A stretch of DNA of 64,000 bases from DATFDN01 sp963756545 (GCA_963756545.1 CAVWNY010000003.1:558001-622000), one strand, 5' to 3'; positions 26,371 through 35,714 are shown, counted from the stretch's first letter. The notes: generated from the sequence alone by a model not told the origin. A program made the numbers and translations.

Positions 26371-27155
26371 CGCGCCGGCTGATCGATATATCCGTGCCGC
26401 TGAAGGCGGGGATCGCCAGCGATCCGCCCCACATGCTGCCCGAGATCGAGTATCTCGACCATCACCAGACCGCACCGGCGATGGCGGAGTACATGGGGGT
26501 CCTCGTCGATCAGCTTCCCCAGGGCGAGTACGCGGCCATCGAACGGGTGCGAATCAGCACGCATAACGGCACCCATCTCGATGCGCCGTATCACTACTTC
26601 TCCAGCATGAACCACGCGCTCAAATCGGGCGGCGAGCCGTCATGGCGGATCGACGAGGTGCCGCTCGAATGGTGCTTCCAGGCCGCCGTGAAGCTCGATT
26701 TTCGCCATCTCGACGACGGCTACGTGGCGACGCCGGGGGACGTGGAGGCGGAGCTGAGGCGCATCGGACACACGCTCCGTCCGCTGGAGATCGTGGTGGT
26801 GAACACCGCTGCCGGGGCACGCTACGGCGAGGCGGATTACGTCGATCGCGGCTCCGGCATGGGCAAGGCGGCGACCCTATGGCTGCTGGAGCGCGGCATC
26901 CGGCTGGTCGGCACCGATGCCTGGAGCTGGGACGCTCCCTTCTCCCACACGCGCCGCAAGGTCGCGGAAACCGGCGATGCCGGGCTGATCTGGGAGGGCC
27001 ACCGCGCGGGACGGGAGATCGGCTACTCGCATCTGGAGAAGCTGCACAACCTGGAACAATTGCCGCCGGACGGGTTCGAGGTGGTGTGCTTCCCGGTCAA
27101 GGTCCATCGCGGCTCCGCCGGATGGACGCGGGCGGTGGCGATCGTGAGGGAGTAG
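26367..27155 (+). CDS. Cyclase / kynurenine-formamidase-like family protein
   Basis: A 262-residue metal-dependent hydrolase of the cyclase family (PF04199). The metal-binding motif THNGTHLDAPYHY at about residues 70-82 is intact, with a second cluster including the DAWSWD stretch. Relatives include kynurenine formamidase and isatin hydrolase, so hydrolysis of an amide or a cyclic amide is likely; the substrate is unknown. It is translationally coupled to msrQ by a 4-base ATGA overlap, a pairing with no obvious biochemical reason. Confidence 0.88.
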   Translation: MTRRLIDISVPLKAGIASDPPHMLPEIEYLDHHQTAPAMAEYMGVLVDQLPQGEYAAIERVRISTHNGTHLDAPYHYFSSMNHALKSGGEPSWRIDEVPLEWCFQAAVKLDFRHLDDGYVATPGDVEAELRRIGHTLRPLEIVVVNTAAGARYGEADYVDRGSGMGKAATLWLLERGIRLVGTDAWSWDAPFSHTRRKVAETGDAGLIWEGHRAGREIGYSHLEKLHNLEQLPPDGFEVVCFPVKVHRGSAGWTRAVAIVRE

Positions 27156-27202
27156 ATTTCCGCAAGGTGAAGAAGGGTCCGCGCCTTAACGAACTCTCGG
27201 TC

Positions 27203-28015
27203 CTATACCGCCAGATCCACAGCCACCGGCACATGGTCCGACCCCCGCGCCCAATCGCGGGCGTCCCTCAAAACCGTATGCCCGCGCAGTCCGCCGACCA
27301 GATCGGGCGTGACCCATATATGGTCCAGCCGTCGGCCCCGGTTTGACAGGCGCCAGTCGCGGTTACGATAGGACCACCAGGTGAACAGCTTGTCCTCGGC
27401 GGGGACGAAGTGGCGCACCGCATCGACGAAGCCGGTCGCCTGCCAGGCGAGCAGGGCCGTCGTCTCCGCCGGGGTGTGGCTCACGACATCGAGCAGTTGC
27501 CGATGGCTCCAGACATCCTGTTCCAGTGGCGCGATGTTGAGATCGCCCACCAGCACCGACCGCGCCAGCCCCGCACGGCCGGCGAACCAGGCCCGCGCCT
27601 CGGCGACGAAGTCGAGCTTGTGGGCGAATTTCAGGTTCAGCACGCGGTCGGGCACGTCGCCGCCGGCCGGGACATAGAAATTGTGCAGCTCGATCGGCTC
27701 GCCCGCCGCATCCACCCGCACCGCGAGGTGCCGGCAATCGCCCTTGGCGCACCAATCCGGCGCATCGTGCAGCACCTCGATCGGCCGGCGGGAGAGGATG
27801 GCCACGCCGTTGTAGCCCTTCATGCCGCGAAAGGCCGCGTGCGGATACCCAAGCTCGGCGGGTGCGTCGGCCGGGAACAGGGCGTCCGGAACCTTCGTCT
27901 CCTGCAGGCAGATCACGTCCGGGTCCAACGCGGCGATCAGCTCGCGCACCAGCGGCAGCCGCAGACGCAGCGAGTTAATGTTCCAGGTCGCGACCCGGAG
28001 CGCCGGCGCGGTCAT
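27203..28015 (-). CDS. xthA: Exodeoxyribonuclease III
   Basis: A 270-residue AP endonuclease/3'-exonuclease of base-excision repair. The start at 28015 (MTAPALRVATWNINSLRLRL) is clear; the frame runs further up but only as an out-of-phase shadow of the next gene. Signature residues include CLQETKVPD (metal Glu), VGDLNIAP (Asp and Asn), RRLDHIWV and GSDHVPV (catalytic His). The length is normal. It starts 15 bases after the C26 amidotransferase gene stops, so they may be co-transcribed. Confidence 0.95.
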   Translation of the reverse strand: MTAPALRVATWNINSLRLRLPLVRELIAALDPDVICLQETKVPDALFPADAPAELGYPHAAFRGMKGYNGVAILSRRPIEVLHDAPDWCAKGDCRHLAVRVDAAGEPIELHNFYVPAGGDVPDRVLNLKFAHKLDFVAEARAWFAGRAGLARSVLVGDLNIAPLEQDVWSHRQLLDVVSHTPAETTALLAWQATGFVDAVRHFVPAEDKLFTWWSYRNRDWRLSNRGRRLDHIWVTPDLVGGLRGHTVLRDARDWARGSDHVPVAVDLAV

Positions 28016-28029
28016 GCGGGGCGGGAGCG

Positions 28030-28851
28030 TCAGGCGGCGACGGCGGGCAGGCCGCGGCGCAGGCGCACCGCCTCGCCGAACACCGCGAAGATGCGGCGCG
28101 AGAGCGCGTCGGTCTGGAAGTCGTATTCGGGATGCCACTGCACGCCGACCGCGAAGCCGGGCGCGTTCGCGACCCTGACCGCCTCGATCAAGCCGTCGGG
28201 TGCGGTGCCCTCCGCCACCAGGCCGGGCGCGAGCCGGTCGATGCCCTGGTTGTGCAGCGAGTTCACCGCGATCTCGGTGGCGCCGGCCAGCCGGTGCAGC
28301 CAGCTTCCCGGCACCACCCGGATGGCGTGCGCCTTGCCGGTGCGGACCTTGCCGAACGCCTGCATTGGGGTGGAATGGTCGAGCTTCCCCGGAAGGTCCT
28401 GAATTCGCTGATAAAGGCTTCCGCCCAGGGCCACGTTCAGCTCCTGGAAACCCCGACAGATCGCGAGCACGGGCACGCCGGCCGCCACCGCCGCGCGGAT
28501 CAGCGGCAGGGTGGCGGAATCGCGCGCCGGGTCTTCGTGCACGCCCTCGGGGTGGGGCGGGCCGCCGTACAGGCTCGGCTGCACGTTGGAGCGGCTGCCG
28601 GTCAGGATGATGCCGTCCAGCCGATCGAGCAGCGTCGCGGAACAGGCGGCGGTGCCGCTCGCGGGGATCAGGACGGGGACGCCCTGCACCACCTGATCGG
28701 TGGCGCGGATATAGGTGTCGGATGCCGCGTGGTTCGGCATCCCGAACACCCCGAACTGCTTGGTGCAGCAACTGATGCCGATAAGTGGCTTCACGGCCGC
28801 GTCGAATTCTCCTGCGTCCAGTATGCTCAACGATAGATGTGGCGGAAACAA
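28030..28851 (-). CDS. Gamma-glutamyl-gamma-aminobutyrate hydrolase-like class I amidotransferase (peptidase C26)
   Basis: A 273-residue PuuD-like protein. The catalytic triad is visible: Cys132 in AICRGFQELN, His240 in VQWHPEY, and Glu242. In E. coli, PuuD cleaves gamma-glutamyl-GABA during putrescine breakdown, but other genes of that pathway are absent here, so the substrate may differ. The N-terminus before KPLIGISC (residue 21) is about 20 residues longer than usual and a later start is possible. It is upstream of xthA on the same strand. Confidence 0.88.
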   Translation of the reverse strand: MFPPHLSLSILDAGEFDAAVKPLIGISCCTKQFGVFGMPNHAASDTYIRATDQVVQGVPVLIPASGTAACSATLLDRLDGIILTGSRSNVQPSLYGGPPHPEGVHEDPARDSATLPLIRAAVAAGVPVLAICRGFQELNVALGGSLYQRIQDLPGKLDHSTPMQAFGKVRTGKAHAIRVVPGSWLHRLAGATEIAVNSLHNQGIDRLAPGLVAEGTAPDGLIEAVRVANAPGFAVGVQWHPEYDFQTDALSRRIFAVFGEAVRLRRGLPAVAA

Positions 28852-28876
28852 GTCACAAGCATTGCGAATGCGTTTC

Positions 28877-29527
28877 CTACCCGCCGCCGCCGCCGCGCTG
28901 GAAGTTCACCATCGGGGCGTTCGGCTCGAACAGGCTCTGGTCGAATCGGCCGCCCGTCTGCACATCATAGAGTGTCACCGTCGTGCGCTGCTGCTGGGCG
29001 TCGATCACCGTCCATTGGCGCAAGGTCATCGGGTCGGTGGCGAAGGTCAGCGTCAGGCTGCCCTCGCCGGGATTGGCGGCGCGGACGAGGCTGATCTCGA
29101 GTTCTGCCGGCAGCCGCCGGATGCCGGTGACGCGCAGCGCGCCTCCCGTCAGATCGATGTGATCGGCGAGCAGGATGCCGAGCGGCGTCTGCCCGATCGG
29201 GATGTTGGTCGTCTGACCGAGCTTGGTGTCACTGAACAGCACGAACCCATGGCCGGCGACCAGCAGCAGGGGCGTGGGCGGGTCGTACTGGAAGCGCATC
29301 CGCCCCGGCCGCTCCAGCCAGGCCGTCCCGCGCGTCCCGGCTCCATCGGGCGCGACCTGGAGAAATCGGGCCTTCAGGGTGTGAAGATTGTTCAAATAGG
29401 CTTGCACGCGCGCGATCACTGCCGCGTCGGCCTGCTGCTCAGGCACGGCAATCGGGGCGGGGGTCGGGCCAGCCGCGAATGCGGCGATCGGCGACAGCAC
29501 GAGGAGACAAAGCAGAGCAAGCCGCAT
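28877..29527 (-). CDS. lolA: Outer membrane lipoprotein carrier protein LolA
   Basis: LolA ferries lipoproteins across the periplasm from LolCDE to the outer membrane. The ATG at 29527 gives a 216-residue precursor whose signal peptide is RLALLCLLVLSPIAAFA with cleavage near residue 18. The mature half-barrel is recognised from LKARFLQVAP, the WLERPGRMRFQYDPP segment and the LLVAGHG strand, which match the family well. The C-terminus ends in a glycine run. It follows apt with a 62-base gap on the same strand. Confidence 0.88.
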   Translation of the reverse strand: MRLALLCLLVLSPIAAFAAGPTPAPIAVPEQQADAAVIARVQAYLNNLHTLKARFLQVAPDGAGTRGTAWLERPGRMRFQYDPPTPLLLVAGHGFVLFSDTKLGQTTNIPIGQTPLGILLADHIDLTGGALRVTGIRRLPAELEISLVRAANPGEGSLTLTFATDPMTLRQWTVIDAQQQRTTVTLYDVQTGGRFDQSLFEPNAPMVNFQRGGGGG

Positions 29528-29589
29528 GGACGAGATGTGGCGCCCCGACGGCCGACTTTGCAGCATCTCGGACATGTGCGGCGCGCGCC

Positions 29590-30105
29590 TCAGCGGTCGT
29601 AAGAGACGAGAGCCTCGCACGGGACGTCGAGCCGCGAGCGCCCGCGCAGGAAACTCAGCTCGATCAGGGCCGCCGCCGCCGGCACCACCGCGTCGATTTT
29701 GCGCAGCAGGGCGATGCCGGCCGCCATCGTGCCCCCGGTCGCCAGCAGGTCGTCCACCACCACGACCCGCTGCCCGGCCTCGATCGCGTCGGCCTGAACC
29801 TCGATCCGGTCGGACCCGTATTCCAGCGCGTAGTCCAGCCCGACCGTCTCGCCCGGCAGCTTGCCCCGTTTGCGCAGCATCACGAACCCGCATCCGAGCT
29901 TGAGCGCGAGCGGGGCGGCGATGAGGAAGCCCCGGCTCTCGACGCCGGCGAGCAGATCGGGCTGATAGGCGCGCACTGCCTTCGCCATGCGCCCCATCGC
30001 CACCTGCCAGGCATCGGCGTCCCGCAGCAAGGTGGAGATGTCGTAGAAGTAGATGCCGGGCTTGGGAAAGTCCGGGATGCCCCGGATGTGGTCCTTGAGG
30101 TCCAT
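29590..30105 (-). CDS. apt: Adenine phosphoribosyltransferase
   Basis: A 171-residue enzyme that salvages adenine to AMP with PRPP. The PRPP-binding loop VVVVDDLLATGGT is at 114-126, the N-terminal IRGIPDFPKPGIYFYDIS is the family hallmark, and AGVESRGFLIAAPLA is the adenine-site hood. The length is normal. A small hairpin (GCGGGG TTG CCCCGC, about 30119-30133) lies in its leader. It is the first gene of the leftward group apt, lolA, C26 hydrolase, xthA. Confidence 0.95.
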   Translation of the reverse strand: MDLKDHIRGIPDFPKPGIYFYDISTLLRDADAWQVAMGRMAKAVRAYQPDLLAGVESRGFLIAAPLALKLGCGFVMLRKRGKLPGETVGLDYALEYGSDRIEVQADAIEAGQRVVVVDDLLATGGTMAAGIALLRKIDAVVPAAAALIELSFLRGRSRLDVPCEALVSYDR

Positions 30106-31118
30106 GCGGGCGTCCTGTCGCGGGGTTGCCCCGCTTTAGGGCCGGAATGGCGGACGGGCAACACTGGCCTCGAAACGAGCGACGCCCGCCTCGTGCTTTA
30201 GGTTGGCACCGTTTGCGCTGACGCCGTGTAAGGTGGGCATTCCTTCAGTCGACAAGCCATCATGTCGGCAATCCCTCTCCGAACACCGGCGCAGACGCGG
30301 TTAGCACGCTCGTGTTGCCGGTGAGGACGTTGCCGTTCAACTGGAATGCCTGGACCGTATGGTGCCGCTCCAAATTTGATCGAACTGCGAGTTGAACGGT
30401 TCCGTCAAAAGTTGCGATAGTTGCGCATCGCCGGCGGGATCTCGAAGCGCTGAAATGGCTGGTTGACTCCGCGTATGTTAACTTACCGAGATAGTTGAGC
30501 AATTAACGCAAGGGGGTTGCCGGTAATGTTCACGATTGTCCCAGGATATTTGGAGACAGCACCGCTGTCGGACATTTTGACGATCTCCCCTGATGCCTGA
30601 CCAAGAATTTGTCGGTCAGGTCAGCGCTTCGTTGGTTGACTTCGTAGCGATCGCAGAATGGCCGCCAGCCTGCAGATTACGCCCGTAACCTTGCCGGAGC
30701 ACTATGGAGTTAGTGCCGTGATTATCTCCTTGAGCTTGACCGGGAATGATAAAAAGCTGTTCTTGATGCAGCCGATCGGGTTAATTCCGCTTGCGGTAAA
30801 GAAGCCGCGGAGCGCGGAGAAATTGCTCGGCGTCATAAACTGCACGCTCCGTGTGTAATCGGTGAACGTGACGCCGCCTAGGTATCCCCCAGTCTGGAGC
30901 GCGGATGTCGTGGGTTTATGATGTCGCGGCGCCGATGTAGGATAGGAGCGTCGAGAGGTGAAAATATGGGTCCGATCACGCTCGACTACAAATTTCCGTT
31001 AATTGCTCACCACGTTGGCCTGGGCACGAGAAACTTGCTGACCTCAGCTCCGGCCGCCCGCCGCTCGGGATATCAAGGAGCGATTGAGACCATCGAATAG
31101 AACGGACGGGAGGTCGCG
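30106..31118. other. About 1 kb of lower-GC sequence with only fragmentary reading frames
   Basis: No convincing complete gene was found. The base composition is more A+T-rich than the neighbours. On the minus strand three short pieces read as protein-like but are broken by stops or frame changes. One ends at 30706 and reads ALQTGGYLGG, then VTFTDYTRSVQFMTPSNF and GFFTASGINPIG. One starts with an ATG near 30576 and reads MSDSGAVSKYPGTIVNITGN. One ends at 30260 and reads AFQLNGNVLTGNTSVLTASA. The glycine-, threonine- and asparagine-rich style suggests remains of a beta-helical surface or tail protein. No family was recognised. The last 40 bases hold the ribosome site for the aminotransferase gene. 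Confidence 0.5.
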
Positions 31119-32447
31119 ATGGCTGATCACTTGCGCAACACCGACATCGACGCGGCACTGGCCGAGGCCAAGGAGGACTATATCGCGCGCAACCCGAAGA
31201 GCCTCGCGCGCCATATCGAGGCGACGGCCGTCATGCCCGGCGGCAACACGCGCACCGTGCTGCACTACGACCCGTTCCCGGTCGCGATGTCCCATGCCGA
31301 GGGGTGCCGGCTGCGCGACATGGACGGCGCGGAATACATCGACTTCCTGGGCGAATATACGGCCGGCATCTACGGACATTCCCATCCGGCGATCCGCGCC
31401 GCCGTCGCGGGGGCGATGGAAGGGGGCATCAACTATGGCGCCCATAACCTGATCGAGGCGCGCTTCGCCCGCGCCGTCTCCGACCGCTTCGGGCTGGCGC
31501 GGGTGCGCTTCACAAACTCCGGCACCGAGGCCAATCTGATGGCGCTGTCCCTCGCGCGCGCCTTCACCGGCAGGGGGCGCATCCTTGCCTTCTCCGGCGC
31601 CTATCACGGCGCGGTCTTCACCTTTGCCGGCGGCGGCAGCCCGATCAACGCGCCGTTCGACTTCGTGCTCGCCCCGTACAACGACGAAGCCGCCACGCTC
31701 GCGCTGATCGAGCGGCACGGAACCGAACTCGCCGCGGTCATCCTCGAGCCGATGATGGGCAGCGGCGGCTGCATCGCGGCTGACACCGACTTCCTCCATG
31801 CGCTGCGTGCGGCCGCCACGCGGGTCGGTGCGCTTTTGGTGTTCGACGAGGTGATGACCTCGCGCCTCGCCCCCGGCGGGCTCGGGCCGGCGCGCGACGT
31901 GCGAGCCGATCTCACGACGCTCGGCAAATATGTGGGCGGCGGCATGTCCTTCGGCGCGTTCGGCGGGCGGGCGGACGTGATGGACCTGTTCGACCCGCGC
32001 CGGCCCAACGCCCTGCCGCACGCCGGCACGTTCAACAACAACGTGCTGACCATGTCCGCCGGCCTTGCCGGCATCACCGAACTCTACACCGCGCCGGCGT
32101 GCCTCGCCCTGAACGCGCGCGGCGAGGCGCTGCGGGAGCGGCTGAACGCGCTCTGCGCGGCTGCGGACGCGCCGATGCAGTTCACCGGGATCGGTTCCAT
32201 GCTCGCCGTCCACACGCTGCGCGGCCCAGTCCGCTCCCCGGTCGACGCCGCGCGCGGGAATGCGAAGCTGAAGGAACTGTTCTTCTTCGATATGCTGGCC
32301 CAGGGCATCTGGCTCGCCCGGCGCGGCATGATGGCGCTCAGCTTGCCGATCGGGGACGCCGAGTGCGATCGGCTGGCCGGCGCGGTGGAAGAGTTCCTGT
32401 CCGCGCGGCGATCGCTCCTTCACCGGAGCGCCGCCGCCGTGTCATAG
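31119..32447 (+). CDS. Class III PLP-dependent aminotransferase (glutamate-1-semialdehyde aminomutase-like)
   Basis: A 442-residue fold-type I PLP enzyme. The PLP lysine is K270 in TTLGKYVGGGMSFG, with the phosphate loop at NSGTEANL (about 133-140) and Asp243 in FDEVMTSR binding the pyridine nitrogen. The sequence is close to HemL but belongs to the broader group of HemL-like transaminases with other substrates. A strong ribosome site (GGGAGG) precedes the ATG. It is 31 bases upstream of ugpB, so it may share that operon; how an aminotransferase links to a glycerol-phosphate-type transporter is unclear. Confidence 0.9.
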   Translation: MADHLRNTDIDAALAEAKEDYIARNPKSLARHIEATAVMPGGNTRTVLHYDPFPVAMSHAEGCRLRDMDGAEYIDFLGEYTAGIYGHSHPAIRAAVAGAMEGGINYGAHNLIEARFARAVSDRFGLARVRFTNSGTEANLMALSLARAFTGRGRILAFSGAYHGAVFTFAGGGSPINAPFDFVLAPYNDEAATLALIERHGTELAAVILEPMMGSGGCIAADTDFLHALRAAATRVGALLVFDEVMTSRLAPGGLGPARDVRADLTTLGKYVGGGMSFGAFGGRADVMDLFDPRRPNALPHAGTFNNNVLTMSAGLAGITELYTAPACLALNARGEALRERLNALCAAADAPMQFTGIGSMLAVHTLRGPVRSPVDAARGNAKLKELFFFDMLAQGIWLARRGMMALSLPIGDAECDRLAGAVEEFLSARRSLLHRSAAAVS

Positions 32448-32478
32448 GACGGCAACGAGGAAACGAGGAACCCAGACG

Positions 32479-33816
32479 ATGAAGCGCCGCACCCTTCTCG
32501 CCGGCACGGCCGCCCTGGCCGCGGCGCCGCTGATCCGGCCCGCCCTGGCCCAAGCCACGAAAACGAAGGTCGTGTTCTGGCACGCGATGACGGGGGCGCT
32601 GGGCGACGAGGTGGGCCGTCTGGTCGCGGCCTTCAATTCCGGCCAGCAGGCCGTGGAGCTGACCGCCATCTACAAGGGCGGCTACGCCGACCTGATGACG
32701 GCGACCATCGCTGCCTTCCGCGCCGGCCAGGCGCCGAACCTCGTGCAAATATTCGAGGTCGGGACGGAAACCATGATCGCTGCCGGCAAGGCCGTCCGCA
32801 CGGTGGCCGAGCTGATCGAGAAGAATGGCGCGCCGATCGACCCCGAGACGTTCATTCCAGCCGTGCGCGCGTACTACGGCCTGCCCGACGGGCGGATGGC
32901 GTCGATGCCGTTCAACTCCTCGACGGCGATCATGTGGTACAGCCGCGACGCGTTCCGCAAGGCCGGGCTCGACCCGGAGAAGCCGCCGGCGACCTGGGCC
33001 GAGGTGACGCAGGCGGCCCACGCGATCAAGGAAAAGAACGCGGCGGAGATCCCCGTCACCAGTTCCTGGTTCTCATGGATCCAGCTCGAGCAATTCAGCG
33101 CCATCCACAACCTGCCGTTCGCGAGCAAGGGAGACGGGTTCGACGGGCTCGACGCCGTTCTGGAGTTCAACGCCCGCCCGCAGGTCGCGCACATCCAGCG
33201 CCTGCTCGACATGGCCAAGGAGGGCACGTTCAAATACACGGGCCGCGACAACGCGCCCGATCCGGTGTTCTTTGGCGGCAAGGCCGCGATCACGTTCAAC
33301 TCCTCCGGCGCGCGCGGCGATCTGGCGAAGAGCGCGAAATTCGACTGGGCGCCCGCATACCTTCCTTACGACCCGGCAGTGATAAAGACGCCGATCAACT
33401 CCATCATCGGCGGCGCCAGCCTTTGGACGATGACCGCGCCCAACCGGGCCGAGGCGGAGTACAAGGCCGTGGGGCAATTCCTCGCTTTCCTCGCCCGGCC
33501 GGAGAACGTCGCCGCCTGGGCCGAGGCAACGGGGTATGTGCCGGTGACCGTGCCCGGCCAAAAGCTTATGCAGACCCAGGGCTACTTCGAGAAGAACCCC
33601 GGCACCGACCTGCCCATCCGCCAACTGGAGCGCGGGCAGGTGACGCAGAACTCGCGCGGCATCCGGCTCGGCCGGCTGCCCGAGATCCGCAACATCATCT
33701 ACGAGGAGTTCGAGAAGGCGCTGCAAGGTCAGCAGAACGGCAAACAGGCGATGGACAACGCGGTGCAGCGCGGCGACCAGGTGCTGCGGCAGTTCCAGCG
33801 GGCGGTGAAGGCATAG
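32479..33816 (+). CDS. ugpB: sn-Glycerol-3-phosphate-type ABC transporter, substrate-binding protein
   Basis: A 445-residue periplasmic binding protein. Residues 1-25 are the signal (KRRTLLAGTAALAAAP, cleavage near ALA-QA). The mature part has VVFWHAMTGALGDEV at the start, AIYKGGYADLMTATIAAFRAG, and SSTAIMWYSRDAFRKAGL, matching UgpB. The complete UgpBAEC order follows. UgpB binds glycerol-3-phosphate or glycerophosphodiesters; whether this paralogue does so cannot be told. A palindromic repeat lies between it and ugpA. Confidence 0.88.
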   Translation: MKRRTLLAGTAALAAAPLIRPALAQATKTKVVFWHAMTGALGDEVGRLVAAFNSGQQAVELTAIYKGGYADLMTATIAAFRAGQAPNLVQIFEVGTETMIAAGKAVRTVAELIEKNGAPIDPETFIPAVRAYYGLPDGRMASMPFNSSTAIMWYSRDAFRKAGLDPEKPPATWAEVTQAAHAIKEKNAAEIPVTSSWFSWIQLEQFSAIHNLPFASKGDGFDGLDAVLEFNARPQVAHIQRLLDMAKEGTFKYTGRDNAPDPVFFGGKAAITFNSSGARGDLAKSAKFDWAPAYLPYDPAVIKTPINSIIGGASLWTMTAPNRAEAEYKAVGQFLAFLARPENVAAWAEATGYVPVTVPGQKLMQTQGYFEKNPGTDLPIRQLERGQVTQNSRGIRLGRLPEIRNIIYEEFEKALQGQQNGKQAMDNAVQRGDQVLRQFQRAVKA

Positions 33817-33830
33817 GGGTGACATTTGAT

Positions 33831-33915
33831 CGTCATGGCCGGGCTTGGCCCGGCCACCCACGTCTTCGGGGCGGCACGGAAGACGTGGGAGCCCGGGCCA
33901 AGCCCGGCCATGACG
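33831..33915. repeat. Dispersed palindromic repeat (family A), copy 2
   Basis: The best-formed copy: CGTCATGGCCGGGCTTGGCC on the left, and the near-perfect complement ending in CCATGACG on the right, with the inner arms CACGTCTTC and GAAGACGTG. Its 85 bases sit inside the ugp operon between ugpB and ugpA, where a strong hairpin could lower downstream expression or stabilise the ugpB message, as REP elements do in malEFG. Confidence 0.75.
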
Positions 33916-33959
33916 GAATTGATGTGTCGGCGCGTCGCATCACATTTCACTAGGCGTGC

Positions 33960-34841
33960 ATGGACCGCCGCACCCTCTTCGACGGCCGCCTGCTCCCGGC
34001 GCTTCTCATCCTGCCGCAAATCATCATTTCGCTCATCTTCTTCTACTGGCCGGCCGCCCAGGCGATGTGGTCGAGCCTCACCACCGAGGACCCGTTCGGA
34101 CAGGGATCGGTCTTCGTCGGGCTCGGCAACTTCGCCGACCTTCTTTCCGATCAGCGCTATCTCGACACCATCCTTCGCACTCTGCTGTTCTGCGCGGCGG
34201 TGGCGGCCATCTCGATCGCCGTCGCGCTGACGCTCGCGGTGTTCGCCGACCGCGAGATACGCGGGCGCGCCCTGTATCGCACCTTGCTGATCTGGCCCTA
34301 CGCGGTCGCACCGGCCGTCTCCGCCATCCTGTGGGTGTTCCTGCTCAATCCGCAGATCGGGCTGATCGGGCGATTCCTCGCGACCCACGGGATCGACTGG
34401 AACTATGCAGTCAACGGCGGACAGGCCATGCTGCTGGTGATCCTGGCGAGCGCGTGGAAGCAGGTCAGCTACAACTTCATCTTTTTCCTCGCCGGCTTGC
34501 AATCCATTCCGCGCACCGTGATCGAGGCGGCGCGCATGGATGGCGCGCGCGGCTGGCGGCGGTTTCGCACCATCACGCTGCCGCTGCTCATGCCGACGAT
34601 GGCATTCCTGCTCGTGGTGAACCTGACCTATGCCGCGTTCGACACCTTCGGCACGATCTGGGCGATCACCCAGGGCGGCCCGGGACAGGCGACGCAGACA
34701 CTGGTGGTGAAGGTCTATCGCGATGGCGTGGTGAACCTCGATCTCGGCTCCTCGGCGGCGCAGTCGGTGCTGCTGATGGCCGGGGTGATCCTCCTCACCG
34801 CAATGCAGTTCCGCTTTCTCGGCCGGCGGAGCGGAGCATGA
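33960..34841 (+). CDS. ugpA: sn-Glycerol-3-phosphate-type ABC transporter permease UgpA
   Basis: A 293-residue inner-membrane permease with six predicted spans. The EAA loop that docks with the ATPase reads EAARMDGARGWRRFRTITLPLLMPT. The start at 33960 (MDRRTLFDGRLLPALLILPQ) gives the expected length. Its stop overlaps the ugpE start by four bases (ATGA), so the two are translationally coupled. It forms the membrane channel with UgpE. Confidence 0.9.
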   Translation: MDRRTLFDGRLLPALLILPQIIISLIFFYWPAAQAMWSSLTTEDPFGQGSVFVGLGNFADLLSDQRYLDTILRTLLFCAAVAAISIAVALTLAVFADREIRGRALYRTLLIWPYAVAPAVSAILWVFLLNPQIGLIGRFLATHGIDWNYAVNGGQAMLLVILASAWKQVSYNFIFFLAGLQSIPRTVIEAARMDGARGWRRFRTITLPLLMPTMAFLLVVNLTYAAFDTFGTIWAITQGGPGQATQTLVVKVYRDGVVNLDLGSSAAQSVLLMAGVILLTAMQFRFLGRRSGA

Positions 34842-35713
34842 GCACGGCAACGTCCATCATCGCCGCGCCCGAGGCGGAAGTCGCGCGCGAGCGCCCGGAT
34901 TGGCTGGCGCACGGCGTGCTCGGCCTCGGCGTCGTGCTGTTCGCCCTCCCGCTCTGGCTTGCGCTCGCCGGCTCGACGCAGGATTCCGGGGCGATCCGGC
35001 GTGGCGACCTGTCGCTGCTGCCCGGCGCGGACGGCCTCGCGACGTATGGCCGCGTGCTGCTGCACGGCAGCATGGGCGCGGCGGCGGTCTGGCACATGCT
35101 GCTGATCTCGGCCGGCATGGCGCTGGGGATCGCGGCGGGCAAGATCGTGGTCTCCGTGCTGTCGGCCTATGCCGTCGTGTTCTTCCGCTTCCCGTTCCGC
35201 CGGATCGCGTTCTGGGCGATCTTCGTGACGCTGATGCTGCCCGTGGAGGTGCGGATCATCCCCACCTACGCGGTGATGGCCCGCTTCGGGCTGATCAACA
35301 CTTTCACCGGCCTCACCTTGCCGCTGATCGCCTCGGCGACCGCAACCTTGCTATTCCGCCAGGTGTTCTCCGCCATCCCCGACGAGTTGGTGGAGGCGGC
35401 GCGCATGGACGGGGCGGGGCCGCTGCGCTTCCTGCGCGACATCCTGCTGCCCGTCTCGGCCGCCAATCTCGCCGCGCTGTTCGTCATCCTGTTCGTCTAT
35501 GGCTGGAACCAGTATCTCTGGCCGCTGCTGGTGGCGACCGATCCAAGGCTCGATCCCATCGTCATCGGGATCGTCCAGATGATCGGCGTGGAGGCCGAGA
35601 CGGACTGGGCCGGCGTGATGGCGACGGCGGTGCTCGCGCTGCTGCCGCCCGTGCTGATCGTGGTGCTGATGCAGCGCTGGTTCGTCGCCGGCCTCACCGA
35701 GGGCGAGAAGTAG
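34838..35713 (+). CDS. ugpE: sn-Glycerol-3-phosphate-type ABC transporter permease UgpE
   Basis: A 291-residue permease. The frame is open much further upstream, but the ATG at 34838, coupled to the ugpA stop, gives the right protein (MSTATSIIAAPEAEV). Its EAA loop is EAARMDGAGPLRFLRDILLPVS and the periplasmic FVYGWNQYLWPLLVA segment is typical of the UgpE/MalG family. The N-terminal 25 residues before the first span are longer than in E. coli. It pairs with UgpA. Confidence 0.9.
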   Translation: MSTATSIIAAPEAEVARERPDWLAHGVLGLGVVLFALPLWLALAGSTQDSGAIRRGDLSLLPGADGLATYGRVLLHGSMGAAAVWHMLLISAGMALGIAAGKIVVSVLSAYAVVFFRFPFRRIAFWAIFVTLMLPVEVRIIPTYAVMARFGLINTFTGLTLPLIASATATLLFRQVFSAIPDELVEAARMDGAGPLRFLRDILLPVSAANLAALFVILFVYGWNQYLWPLLVATDPRLDPIVIGIVQMIGVEAETDWAGVMATAVLALLPPVLIVVLMQRWFVAGLTEGEK

Positions 35714-35714
35714 G

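Noticed and set aside
30119..30133. Small hairpin GCGGGG TTG CCCCGC in the apt leader, as a terminator or riboswitch
   Set aside because: The stem has only six bases, without a T run or a recognisable aptamer.
30106..31118. tRNA or other structured RNA gene in the 1 kb gap
   Set aside because: No TTCRANYC-type loop or cloverleaf was found when reading both strands.
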